Source of the DNA: Metarhizium brunneum
Lineage: Eukaryota; Ascomycota; Sordariomycetes; Hypocreales; Clavicipitaceae
DNA: 64,000 nt
Assembly (NCBI RefSeq): GCF_013426205.1
Contig: NC_089428.1
Location: forward strand, 1,984,001-2,048,000
Direction of reading: 5' to 3'
Part shown: in pieces, positions 1 through 12,187 of the stretch
Layout: each line of letters begins with the position of its first letter
Numbering within the stretch: position 1 is the first letter of the stretch
The notes under the pieces: generated by a model
Database searches by the model: none
What the model was told of the DNA's origin: nothing
What the model saw: the letters and a program-made list of their open reading frames with translations, nothing else
Made by a program: the position numbers and the translations under genes

Positions 1-2114
1 CCAACACCGAAGAATATTAAGGATATACAAAGCTTTAAAGGCTTTACGAACTATTACAGGAGATTCATCAAGAGCTATAGCGAAATCGCAGCACTCTTGG
101 ATGAACTTACCAAAAAGGATAAGCAGTGGGACTGGAACGATGAGGCATAATATGCCTTTGACAAGATCAAAGAACTTATCACATCCGAACCTGTTTTGAG
201 AACCTTTGACCTAGAAAAGGAAACGGAATTAGAAACCAACTTATCAGACTTTGCTCTAGGAGCATAAGTTGGACAAAGAGACGATAACGGAAAACTACAC
301 CTTATTACGTTCTACTCAAAGAAACTTTATAGAGCAGAACTTAACTACCCTATTTATGATAAAGAATTCCTAGTAATTATCAATACTTTTAAGGAATTTA
401 GACACTATCTCATGGGAAGCAAACACAAAGTTAAGGTGTATACCGATCATAAGAATATCTCTCATTTTGCGATGACGTAATAATTAAATAGACAACAAAT
501 TCAATAGGCTGAATATCTTTCAGAATTTGACTACGAAATCATCTATCAAAAAGAATCCAAGAACGGACGAGTAGACGCTCTAAGTTAAAGAAGCGACTAC
601 GATATAGGAGTACTTATAGCAACAGGATAACTCCTTAAGATCAATAAAAATGGCAATTTCCAGTAAAGACAACTAAATGCCATATTAAAAGTACAAAAAG
701 AAGACCCAGTATACGGCAAAATACACTAATAGGCAACAAATAATATCCAACATATTAGAGACGTACCAATAGAATACACATACTACCCAGGAGGAGTACC
801 AATGTATGGAGAAAAAATCTGGATACCACCAGACTTACAAGAAGAATACATCAAAGAAATGCATGAACACCTAGTTTATAGACATTAAGGAATCCGCAAA
901 ACACTGGATAAGATACGACGACAATACGATTTCTTAGGAATCAAGAAAGTGGTCAAAAAGGTTGTTAACGAATGCATATAATGCGGAAAAAGTAAGGCTT
1001 CACAACATAAGCTATACGGAGAATTACAACTATTACCAGTACCAATACGACCATGGGAATCGATAGCTTTCAATCATATTACGAAGCTACCAATGTCGAA
1101 AGAACCGATGACTAATGTGGAATATGACAGCATATTCGTGGTTACGGATAGACTCATAAAGTATGGATACTTTCTACTGTACAGAGAAGCAAGTAATACA
1201 GAAGAACTTACATATGTGTTCTTACGAACAATAGTAAGTAACCATGGACTGCCAGAAGAAATTATATCGGACAGAGGAAGTATATTTACTTCTAAGTTTT
1301 AGCAAGCACTTATGGCACAACTTGGAACGAATCATAAGTTAAGCACTGCATATCATCCACAGACAGATGGACAGACGGAAAGATTGAACCAGACGCTTGA
1401 ACAGTATTTGCGATGCTATATCAACTATTAACAGGACGATTGGGTTAAATGGTTACCTACAGCGCAATTGGCTTACAATAGCTCGATATCAGAATCGACA
1501 AAGCAAACACCAGCCTACGCCAATTACGGATTTAATCCCGAAGTATTTCGAATACAGCGTGAAGGACCGCAAGCAGAACGAGCGATGCTGCAAGCAGATA
1601 AACTAAAAAAATTGCACGAAGAAATGCGACACGAACTGGAATTTGTACGAAAAAGAATGGCACAATACTATAATCAGAAAAGATTGAAGGGACTAATCTT
1701 TAGGGAGGGAGACATAGTCTACCTACTCCGACGAAACATCAAAACAACGCGACCAAGCGACAAATTGGATTACAAAAAATTAGGACCATTCGCCATCAAA
1801 AAACGAATATCGACAAACAACTATGAACTTTCGTTACCAAAGACTATGAGAAATCATCCTATAGTACACATTTCACTCCTTAAAAAGGCACCAAGCAACG
1901 CACTAGCAGAAAAAGACATCAAAGTTATAAACAAAACAGAATACAAAGTGGAACAGATCCTAGACATGAGAACAAAGAACAAAACACGCTAATATCTCAT
2001 TAAATAAAAAAACTATAAAGACGAGGAAAACACATAGGAACCTATAGAACACCTAAAGAATTGCCAGCACCTACTACGGCAGTATCACCAGCAGCTTACG
2101 ACTCAGCGCTAAGT
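1..2114 (+). pseudogene. Gypsy pol remnant: RT end, RNase H, integrase, chromodomain
   Basis: Reading + frame 1 gives, in order: the RT thumb and connection (FKGFTNYYRRFIK near 31-72), an RNase H-like domain (FYSKKLYRAELNYPIYDKEF near 310-370; VYTDHKNIS near 436-462), an integrase H2C2 zinc-binding segment (HEHLVYRH near 865-888, then C and CGK near 973-987), the integrase core (VVTDR near 1138, IISDRGS near 1261, [13 protein letters not shown] near 1351-1390) and a chromodomain (YKVEQILD near 1942 to EPIEHLKNC near 2070). At least a dozen in-frame TAA/TAG codons fall on positions where the family has Gln or Trp, for example after RH near 889 and after SKF near 1300. No frameshift was seen, so point mutation alone killed it. 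Confidence 0.92.
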
Positions 2115-2839
2115 AAAGCGCCCCAGTCCAAAACATCAAAGGCACCCTAGTTTTAAGCATCTTAAACAGCCTCAGACTCTTGCCGTTAAACCTGCTCTAA
2201 TTCACGCTTCTAAGCCTCCTCCTCCTTCTTCTTTTGATCCGTATCCTCCATCTCCTCCAGAGAAGCGAAGTCACGACAAGCCATTTCCAGACCCTTCTCA
2301 CGTAAATAACAATGCATGCGCCGAAGACGCATCAAACGATTTAAGGCCTTATCTATTTCTAGCTGAGCCTTACGACGCCTCTTGATTAATAGTTCCTCTG
2401 TTAATTCCTCCTCCTTCTTAAGCCGACAAAGTTCCTCGGTAATACGGTTTACTAGAACACGTCAGTAGTACACATTACGGCAGGAAGACCCCGCACGTAT
2501 AGTTCGCCATGGGAGTGCGAGAACTATCATAAGAACGACCCAGAGAATAACAAAGAGCGTAACGACTAATGCTCTTAACAACCTAACAAGAACTCTTCTT
2601 TTCGAAATAACGATTATAGGGCGATACCTCGAAACCCTGTTCACAAATAAAGGCAGCGGTCGCAACGCGATTGGTGGTAGAACAGGATCTCTTAGGTTTA
2701 TCCACACGGTTAGATATAGTGAAGAAAGGACATTACAAGAAAGCAGAACACTTATAACCAACGGAAGAAAGGGCGAACAGGACTATTTATGAAACAAGGC
2801 TTGGGTTTTAAGGGCAAGACCATAGGAGAGGGGACATCA

Positions 2840-3201
2840 TGTTACGACCCAGTCACAAGCTGCAGCGTAGGTCGCAGGTTAGGCCAGCTATATGAGCCAC
2901 GGGACGGCGCAGGCACAGCAGGTGACGGATTAATGGTCGGAACGGGCCGCCAATAGGGGAGAGTTCACTGACTGTTCAGTGAACTCCAGACGAACCAGTA
3001 GCACGCATGTAACCATAGTTCACCAGGACTTCAGTGAATAACAGGTGAACGCTGTAGTATATAGGGACCCCTAAATTCGCTTCATAGATAGACTCTAGCT
3101 CCTTAGCTTTTAACACCGATTATTACATTGAATAAGCTTCGCTTACAACTCTTTGACTCTGATCACCTGGTTACAGTCTACGACCTATTACCAACGTAAC
3201 A
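2840..3201 (+). repeat. 3' LTR of the gypsy element
   Basis: The segment starts TGTTAC and ends GTAACA, a perfect 6-bp terminal inverted repeat with the TG...CA ends of LTRs. A purine-rich tract (aggagagggga) lies just before it, as expected for plus-strand priming. A TATA-like GTATATAGGG lies near 3056. The two ends were assigned by eye. The 5' LTR is outside the window, so LTR identity and age cannot be read. Confidence 0.7.
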
Positions 3202-6200
3202 CCCAACTGCTCAGATTGACTGCCCTAGTGGCTCTGCCAACATAAACTACGACTAGTTTATCCCTTGGGAACCTTAGCCGTTACACAAGTTCTATAGGTC
3301 CAGTATAGTATTTATACATAGTAGAAGTTTATTATAATTTACTGCTATTAGGTTTATTAAACTTAGCGTAAAGTTAATAATTCTTACTGCTTTTCTCTTA
3401 ATATTATTTATATAAACAGTTATCTGCCTTAATAACTATTTTAATAAAGTTATTAAATAGCTTAGAACAATCCTTTTAATAAATGTTATCCTTTACTTTT
3501 TCTTTAAGTCCTTAATAAAAGACCTCTATTTTAGGTTTAGTATTCTAGTTAAGTTTTACTGCGATACATTTAAACTCCTTAGCATAATAAGCTGCAAATC
3601 TGGTCTACTTAAGTCAAGTAAGCTATTATATAGCTTCTTTATACTTATTAAGGTTTTTAAATATAACAAGAAGTTATTCTTTAAAGGTTTTATAATCAGA
3701 GAAGATATAAATAACTTTTACTCTGGCTTTAGCGCTATACTTAAAATATGCATAAAGAATTAGCTCCTACTATTTTATTGCTTTTCTAGTTAAGAGATTA
3801 CTAATATAAAGAATTTACGATTTAAGCGTTTTATAAATTTTCTTATTAACTTAGAGGTAAGCTTAGGCTTATATAAGGAAGTTCCTTATATCACCCTTAT
3901 AATTATTATATAGTTCTAGCTTAAGAAATTTTAATATATTATAGGTTTTAATAAGGGTTATAAGTATAGTTTTGCGAACTACTATAAGTTCCTTTTCTTA
4001 CTTGTTAAGTTTTTTATATAAATTATTTTATTATTTAAGAAGCTATTAATTCTGCTTCTTTATTTTAGTAATTTTATTATAAAGGTACTTTATTATCTCC
4101 CCTAGATTAGTAGTCTTTCTGCTTAAAGTAAATATCTTAGAAGTTATTACTGCTCAAAGTTTTAAGGTAACTTACTAAACAAGATTAATTAAAATATAAT
4201 AGTAGCTTAGGTTCTAAGGCATAGTAGGTTTATTTCTTAGGAAGTAAGTCAGGTTAAATACTATAAAGTAGCTTTTAAGTAATATTATAATAAGGCTATT
4301 AAAAGTATAACTCTTAATAATAAAACTATTACTTAGATTAATTAATAAAAATCTAGATTATCTAGCTATAAAAATACCTTTTCCTTAAGTACTTATTTAT
4401 CTTTTTATTATATTCTTAAATTAAATAAATCTTACTTAATTCTCTATATTAAATCAGATTAATCCCTTTTAATTTATTAGGTTAGCTTAGATTAATCCTA
4501 TTTAATCCTGTTATATAACCTATAATCCTGTTAGGCTTTATTCTTATCTGTCTTTTACGGCTTATAACGCCGACCGTCTGCTTCAGGTACCCTTGGTTCG
4601 TAACACAGATCTAGGTTAGTCTTATCTAGACGCCGCCTTAGTTATATATAATAGTCTAGCTAGCCCTAGTATAAGGGCAGCTTATTTACCTTTTCTTAGT
4701 TAAAGAGGTTCTAAAAGTCCTATAAGTTATAGGGAAGCTAGGGTAGCTTCTTTTACTATTAGTCCAGGTCAGCCCCTTATATATATAATACTAATATTAT
4801 CTTGCGTAAGCTTATAGCTATTAACTAGTACTTCTCTTTTATTTTTTAAGCTTATTAGATAATACTAGTAAATACTAACCTTATTACTAATACTATAAGC
4901 TTCTAGGTCCCCTGATTACTTAACCCTTAAATTATTAAGTTATTTATAATGCTAATTATAATTTCTTTTTTAGCTAGCTATACGCTTATATTATACTATA
5001 TTATTTATAGCGTTCCTAGTATAATATCCCGTGTAAAGCCTAGTATTATATATACTATTACCAGGGATTCCTAGCTATTTATATTTACCTTAAATTATAT
5101 TAAGTAAGAGATTAAGAAATATAACTCTTATTATACTACCCCTCTTTTTCTTATTTCTACTATAGTATATATTTATTATTGTTTACTTAATAGGACTAGG
5201 TCTAGTTTTATATACTATATAAATTTTTTACTTATTATTATATAATAATTATAGCTTATATTTACTTAAGCGTTTATAAACTTTAAGAAGTTAATTAATA
5301 TAAAAACTAAGAGAGGTAATATATTTATTTTTAACCTAATTTCCTTTAGTTCTTATTTCTTATATAATATATCCCTTAGTTTATAATTATTATTATATTA
5401 TAATACTCTTAATAAGAGACTTATTATAAGGGCGTCTTATTTCTTAACAGCTTTTTATTCTTATTTATACTAGAAGTAAAATTCTTTACTATTATTTTCT
5501 TTATATTAAACGCTTATAAGTATTATATAAGAAGGAATATATACTTTAAAATATAATAGCTTATAAATTTATAATATAAGTATTTTTCTTTCTTATATTA
5601 TTAATTAATTATATTAATTAATACCTAATAAGCTTATTTCTTTTATTAGTTTTAAGGGTAATTATAACTTATACTCTTCCTAGGCCTAGCTTAAAACCCT
5701 AATTTACTTATATTTATTATAATTATATTCTTATTATTGTGCTGCTTCCCTTTAAGGTTTATATTATATTTACCTTACTTATTATAAAATCTCTCCTTTA
5801 ATGATAATAATTTAATATTTACAGCTATACTATAAAAGTAAGCTATTATCTTAGTATATTTAGAATATAATATCTCTTAACTAATAATTTTTTCTTATAT
5901 ATATTTATTAAGAAATTACTATAATTTTATTAACTTAATAAAGTTCTTTTATTTAAAGCTTTTAATAAGTATAATTTTATTTTTAAATTAGATAAAAAAG
6001 TTTATAAATAATTTATTTTATTATTATTTTATTTAATTAAGCTTAGTAAAAGCTATTTTCTTCCTATAAAAATTAATATATATAGTAGCTAAGTAGCCTA
6101 GAAATATAGCTAGGTTATAGCTAACTTTCCTATTATCTTTAAAGTAAGGAGCTATTTAGCCCTAAACCTTAGCTAAGAGATTCTAGAAAATAAAAGCTTA

Positions 6201-8935
6201 TTAATTATAATTATTACTTATAAATATTATATTTATAACTAGCTTATATTATATTAGGCTTTTTTAGGCTATAAATATAGTTTTATTATTATTAAATAAA
6301 GCTCTTATTAGGATTAGTTTACACTTTACTTAGGGGCTAATATAAGCTAATATTATTATTATAAAGGGAATTTATATTATTTAGTTTTTAAGAAGAAAAT
6401 ATTATTTAATAAGCTTATAAAGCTTTTATACCTAGGTAGTAATAACTTCTTAAAGTACTATAATATTACTCTAGGGGCTGCTAGCTAGTATAGTATTTCT
6501 AGGTATAAATAAGCCTGGTTTTATACTAGCTATTTATTTTATAAGATTATTTATAGTAAAGTTTATTTTTTATAATAAATTAATTATACTTATAGCTATA
6601 TATATATATTATTAAATAATAAAAATAAACTTAAAAAAAAAAGAAAAAAAAAGGTTTTATCTTCTTTTTATTCTTCTTAATATACCTTATTTTAATCTAG
6701 AGTTTATTTATACTAGATTTAGTTTAGCTTTACTTAGAGTTTTATTTAAACCTTAAGGTTTTTAGTAGCTTAAAGTTTATTTATATTAAGTCCGGGCCGG
6801 CTCTGCTTAGGATTCTACCTAGACCTGAGCCTTTAGCTTGAGTCTATAATAATATTAAGCCTAACTTATATCTTAAAGGGAATATTTTTATTATTATTAA
6901 TATTAAGGCTAATATTCTTTTTATATTTACTTATTTACTTAGTTTTTAATTTAAGTAAAATATTTAAAAAAATATAATAAATATAAAGCTATTATTATAT
7001 ATTTAAGAACTAATTATTAAAAGTAAATTTTATTACCTTATTAAAGTTTATAATAATAATATTAGGCTATTAAATTAAGTATTTTATATTAAGTTTATAA
7101 ATACTTTTTATAAGAAATTAAAATCCTTTTCTTTTCTTATTATTTATTAAATTAAATATAATATTAAATATTATTCTAAAATAGGTTTATTTAATAGCTT
7201 AAAATAAAAAAAGCTTAAAGTAATTAATATTATATATATTATTAAAGCTAATAACTTTAAGGAAGTACTTTTATATTTATAAATAATATAAAAAAGTTTA
7301 AATAAAGCTAAGTAATCTATTTAGGTTATTATTAGCTTACTTAATAATATATAAGACTTTTTTTTTATTAAAAAGTCTAATTAATATTATAATAAATATA
7401 TAACCTTTAAGTTTTTTTTAATTAATAAGTAAATAAGTATTATAAATATCCTTTTATAAAAGTATAATATTAAGAAATTACTTTTTAATAATAATAGCTA
7501 TATTATTAGCTTAAATACCTACTTAATAGCTTATTAACTTAATAATTACTTTAATTAATATAATAAGTTATTAATAAAAAAAGTATATAAATAATATAAT
7601 ACTTTATATATAATTATATTAATAATATTTTATATTTTTATATTATTAAAAAAGCTATTTATCTTTTTTTAAAGCCTTAATAATTATTATTTATTTATAT
7701 TTATACTTATAAGTTCTTTAGTTTTAAAGATTAAAGCCCTTTATAGCTTAAAATTATTTAAACTAATTATATTAAATTAAGTATTTAATTAATTATTTTT
7801 TATAAAAGTACTTATTTTATTAAATAATATTAAACTTATTTTTTTTTATAAATATATTTATTATTTTAAAAAGGGTTTTAACTAAAAATATTATATTACT
7901 TAGAATTAATAAGTTAAAAATTAGCTTTAAAATAAGAAATAAAAATTATTATATAAGTAATAAATTAATATTCTTAAGAGTTAATAATATTTAAAAAGAT
8001 TATATAAATAATATATAAGGTAAAAAGTATAATAAAAAAAAATTATATAATTTAAAACTTAAAGGTAATTACTTTTATTTCTTTTATTAAGCTTATACTT
8101 ATTTATATAATTAAATAAAATTTATAATTAACTTTTAGCTTTTATTAATAATCTTTTATATTATACTTATTATAAATTTAAACTTAGGTTTTATTCTTAT
8201 TAAAAGTTATTATATAAATAAGGGTAATTTAAGAGATTTAAGAGTAAATAAATCCTTTTTTAAGCTAAATATAAGCACTTTAATATATTAGCTTTATTTA
8301 GTTTTATAAATAAAGTTATTTTAAAAATATATTTTATAATTAAATTAAAAGCCTTATATAAGCTTATAAAAGCTTTATAAGCTATAAAAGTATAAAAAAT
8401 TTAAAAGTATTTATAAGAAAAAAGTAAATAAGTTATTAAGTATATTTTTATTTTTAAGTTTATAAAACTAATTAATACTTATTATAAAGCTACTTATAAA
8501 GTATAATTAATCTTTAATTAATAAAAAACTAAATATACCTTATTAACTAAGCTATTATTATATTTTTTAATATAATTAATTACCTAAATTAAGGCTTTAT
8601 TACTTATAAAAATTTATATAATATAAAAGACTTAATATAAATATATTATAAATATATTTTTATAAGTCTTAAAAATAAGAAAAGTATTTATATATAAAAA
8701 AATTAATTACTTTTTTTTTAATATAAAGTATTATATTATAATTTATTTAAAACCTAAGAAAAAAAAGAAAATAAGCCTTAAACTTATATTAATTATATAA
8801 TTATATAATTATTATATAATAGCTTAGGTAAAATAAACTAATTTATATAAAGGTAAGGTAAAATAGCCTAGGTACTTATAGCTAAGGTAATAAAATCCTA
8901 TATTTATTAATAGGAATAATATAACTAATTAAAAG
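3202..8935. other. AT-rich, RIP-degraded isochore without genes
   Basis: About 5.7 kb made almost wholly of A and T, rich in TTATTA, TAATAA and TATA tracts and with stop codons in every frame. No coding frame can be supported. Two short islands keep some G and C, near 4555-4640 and 6785-6845, and may be the least mutated parts of old elements. Such blocks are the usual product of RIP acting on transposons. The border to normal composition is sharp at about 8935, roughly 300 bp from the end of the lyase gene. Confidence 0.85.
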
Positions 8936-8945
8936 TAGTAAAAAT

Positions 8946-8999
8946 CATACCCATGTAAGAGTCATGCCCGTGTAGCCAAAGTGTCATGCCCGTCTAGCA
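8946..8999 (+). repeat. Three imperfect copies of TCATGCCCGTGTAG
   Basis: TCATACCCATGTAAG, TCATGCCCGTGTAGC and TCATGCCCGTCTAGC follow one another about 17-22 bp apart, exactly where the AT-rich block stops. The first copy differs by G-to-A and C-to-T type changes. No function can be assigned. Confidence 0.6.
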
Positions 9000-9234
9000 A
9001 TTCCCTTAAGTAATTAGAAGGATTTAGTTTTATTCCATACTCGCCGAGTTTGTTGTATCATTACTAGAATCCACTAGATTAAGTCGATAGCGTATCGGGC
9101 GATGTTCTTGGCTTCTTGCGCACGCGAGATGGTCCTGGGACAGCTTCCTCTTTCGAATACTCGATGTTTCATATAGACTTGAGCTTGGTGCGGCGCTCTC
9201 GATAGAACGTGGGCGTGTGTTTGAGATGATATCG

Positions 9235-11570
9235 CTAGCTGATACTCCGCCCTGCTCGCATTTTTTCAGTATTTCGACAGCAATCAGTCGTGTGGTCCGC
9301 ATTAGTGATGCTTACATTGCTGGCGGCGTTTTCCGCTTCGCGGGGCAAGCAACGGTATATTGCATCATAGATCTTGCCTTCTAACAAGGCTTCATAAATA
9401 ATCGATACCCACGAGCCTATTGTTTTTCGAGGTCTTGCGGTTTTGCCCTGGATCCTTTCGTCCTTCCCCTGGGAGACGGGGTGTTCGACTAGTCCCTGAT
9501 GGAACGGCACGCCAAGGTCATGCCTAATTTTCATGTAGAGTGCTCGGGGACCAATTCCAATGTATTTCTCAGTGGTAGGGCACGCAAAGAATTTCCGTTT
9601 GACGATGCCATACACGCGCATTGTTATGTTTTCAACCTCATGTCGCCACGATTCAATGATGCAGAGTGATGCAAATTTTGAAGACGATGATTGGTTTAGA
9701 GTGATGGCTTTTATAAGTTCCAGCGTTGTTGCGTCGCCGACAGCTTTAGCACGGTCCGGAACGTCCAATCGCGATGCATCCTTCCACGATGATTCTATGC
9801 ATCGCCTCAAGGCAAGATTAAGCTCGAGCAGATCTGGTTGCTCTATATGTTCTGCAAGCACCTCCTTGCTTAAAGTGTCAATTGCAACCTGGAGCTCGGA
9901 GAGAAACTCAGATTGGAAAGCCCGTAGATCCATGGCCTGACAAACAATGTACAAACATGTTGCAGCCATTAGGGAAAGCAATTCTGCTGCTTTCTTGGTC
10001 ATACGGGCGGACAAAAAGGCCAATGAGTTGATAGACTGGTTGTGCATCTCTGCCGTGTGCACATGCGAGCTCACAGGGTTCGCAAGATAACACAGCTCCG
10101 AGGCGTATGCAGCCATGCTTATATCAACCCCTTTCATGGTGAATGAGGTGCTTGGGTCGTCCGCGGCCAGGTTCGCGGGCAAGCCATTAAGGTTCGGGTC
10201 GATTAACTCAGTAGACTGCGCGAAAAGTAATCGACCCAGCATCTGCAGTGCTATTCTGGTCTTCTCCATGGCAGAAGTTACTGCTGCGGCCTGGAAATTC
10301 GCACCATAGTACACATCCCCCGAATCGCCATCTACCAGAGGGTTGTCGGCCGAAGAGTTCAACTCGGTTGTGATCTGCTTATGCGCAGAAAGAAGATCCT
10401 CTAGCTGCGGCCCGATCCATTGAGGGGAGCTGCGAAGAGCGTAACGGTCTTGCGCAAGGCCGCTTGGGTTAGACTCTTTTACGGTTTTGATTCCCTTGGC
10501 AAAAGATGAGTCCTGCAGGAACGCAAGGATGTTTTTGCTGGCCTCTATTTGGCCAGCATGTGGCCGGACAAGCGCGATGAAAGGGTGAAAGCTCTCCGCA
10601 TTCGCCGTCATGGCGTCGACTGTCATAGCCGTGATGGCTTGCGTCAGCGTGGCCAAATGATGTGCCTCGTACATGACCAGCGCTGCCACCGCCGCCGAGG
10701 GAGCCGTGCCGTTGACAAGACCCACGGCCTCTTTTGGACCAAAGATGATTTTCTGGATATTCTCACGCTCAAGCGCCTCGCTGGCACTTTGAATGATAGA
10801 CTTTGTGCCAAGCGTTGTGCGAACAACAACATCGGGATTGCCTTCGATTGCGCCGGCGATGTATGAGAGTGGCATCAGGTCGCCAGATGCCGAGACTGTT
10901 CCCCTCAGGGGGATGATTGGAACTACATCATGTCGTAGGAGACGGAGAATGGCCTGCAGCACTTCCAACGTGACGGCAGAATGGCCACGGGCAGTTGCGT
11001 TGCATCTGACAAACATGGAAGCACGCACCCAAGCGGTTGGATAACAGCTTATTTCCGTATGGTGCTCAAAGTTCCCGTTTGCATTATCAGCCGTCTTATC
11101 TGACTCGCGAAGGACACCATTTTGAGTCAGTTGCAGCAGAGCCAACTGTAACTTGCCCGTTTCTGTTGTGCGTGAGTCGGCGCTTCCACCGAAGCCAGTC
11201 GTTACCCCTGTAGGATGTTAACCTGACGATGATCAAATTCAGGGCGTTGAGAATTTGTGACTGTACCGTACACAGTGTTTCCACTACCAAGATACTCGGC
11301 AAGCCGAGACACGCTTGCGCGGATGCGCCGTGAAGTTGTTTCGTCCTTGGTGAGCTGTGGCTGGCATCGCCCTCTACCAAATAGCACATGAATAACGCGG
11401 AATTTCCTTGAGGGGGAATTCGGGACACCAAATTACCTCGAGACAGCCACTACAGTTGAGACCTCCAAATCCTGTCCTGTTATAATGACTTTCTGACCCG
11501 GCTTGTACGCCTCAGTATCCTCAAACAGCCTCGAAGCCAATTCGAAATGGCTATTCAAATAGACAGACAT
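9235..11570 (-). CDS. MIO-type aromatic amino acid ammonia-lyase / aminomutase (PAL family)
   Basis: Non-oxidative elimination of ammonia from Phe (or Tyr/His), or 2,3-amino shift, is the family chemistry. Three exons (11570-11437, 11373-11267, 11207-9235) with introns 11374-11436 and 11208-11266 give 2214 nt, 737 aa, close to the usual fungal PAL length. Visible are the start block KPGQKVIITGQDL (23-35), the catalytic-loop Tyr80 in VYGVTTGFGGSAD, the self-cyclising MIO triad Ala187-Ser188-Gly189 in GTVSASGDLMPLSYIAG, the LVNGTA block, QDRYALRSSPQW and YEALLEGKIYDAIY near the C-terminus. All key residues seem present. The substrate-selectivity pair, His-Gln in the yeast Rhodosporidium enzyme, is Leu107-Thr108 here. 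Start ATG at 11570 was chosen for its A at -3 and because the family begins there. An ATG at 11741 is also in frame. Next to an NRPS it may supply cinnamate or a beta-amino acid (inference). Confidence 0.92.
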
Positions 11571-12187
11571 GGTTTCGATTAAGAATTCGAGGAAAGCAAC
11601 AACTCTATCAGGGCTCGGGTACTGCTTGTGATTTGTGATTTGTGTTTTATGCTTAGCGAAGTGTTGCCAAATAATACCTTCAAAGGGGCGACACGACATG
11701 AACAAATAATCAAATTGGGTACCTGAATGCTCTGATTGCATTGACTAGACCATTCCACCAACAACAACCTTGAACCGTACGAACCGTCGAAGCGCTGCTG
11801 CAATTTTCCAGTAACGGACATGAACTCCACCAGAAAACATAAACCCAAGGACAACCAACGCTTTGCACATCGGAAGCTTTGACTTATTTAGGAAAGAGAA
11901 TGCAAGGTCACTCCGTCGATATGCAAGGTCACTCATTGCATGCATAGTCACCGATTTTTGTCTCCTGACCACGCCACATCCAGTCTCAATTCGGCGACTT
12001 TGACGGCCATCATCTTGGCTTCATGGTGTTAGGCTTGCGGAGCCTGCTTGCATGTGGTACTAGAGAAGCTTATGATGCCGCAGGAGTATCCGTTGACTCC
12101 TACTCGTGTAAGGTTTCAACTTTGACTTCCTGATCCTACGAATCCCCGAAAAAAACAGATCTGCTTCACTCTGAAATAAATCCAACT
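11571..12187. promoter_or_regulatory. Shared promoter of lyase (-) and acetyltransferase (+), with direct repeat
   Basis: This is the 617-bp gap between two divergent genes. ATGCAAGGTCACTC occurs twice as a perfect direct repeat, at 11900-11913 and 11921-11934, start to start 21 bp, which is two helical turns. A weaker copy (GCATAGTCACC) follows near 11939. The spacing suggests paired binding on one face of the DNA. TGCAAGGT with a similar tail (TGCAAGGTGAC) recurs on the minus strand near 13988-13998 upstream of the NRPS. Which protein would bind is unknown. Confidence 0.45.

Larger units (their letters stand above)
1..3201 (+). mobile_element. Ty3/gypsy chromovirus retrotransposon, 3' part, RIP-mutated
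   Basis: One continuous + frame from base 1 to about 2114 encodes the 3' half of a gypsy pol polyprotein, followed by a polypurine tract (near 2825-2838) and a 3' LTR (2840-3201). The 5' part lies outside the window. The frame never shifts, but it is cut by many point stops. Almost all are TAA where Gln (CAA) is expected, or TAG/TAA where Trp (TGG) is expected, as RIP (C-to-T, mainly at CpA) would produce. The element is therefore dead. A chromodomain at the pol C-terminus marks it as a chromovirus. It borders the AT-rich block that follows. Confidence 0.93.

Noticed and set aside
2462..2761. 99-codon minus ORF
   Set aside because: Lies in the 3' non-coding part of the retroelement; hydrophobic composition alone is not evidence.
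8946..8999. CRISPR-like spacing of the TCATGCCCGTGTAG copies
   Set aside because: Only three imperfect units with no spacers, in a eukaryotic genome.
9030..9302. Minus ORF overlapping the lyase C-terminus, possible extra 3' exon
   Set aside because: The lyase frame already ends after the family's normal C-terminal block, and the ORF lacks family similarity. Not excluded by RNA data.
9560..11044. Several + strand ORFs of 60-130 codons
   Set aside because: They lie opposite the intact lyase coding exons and show no independent motif.
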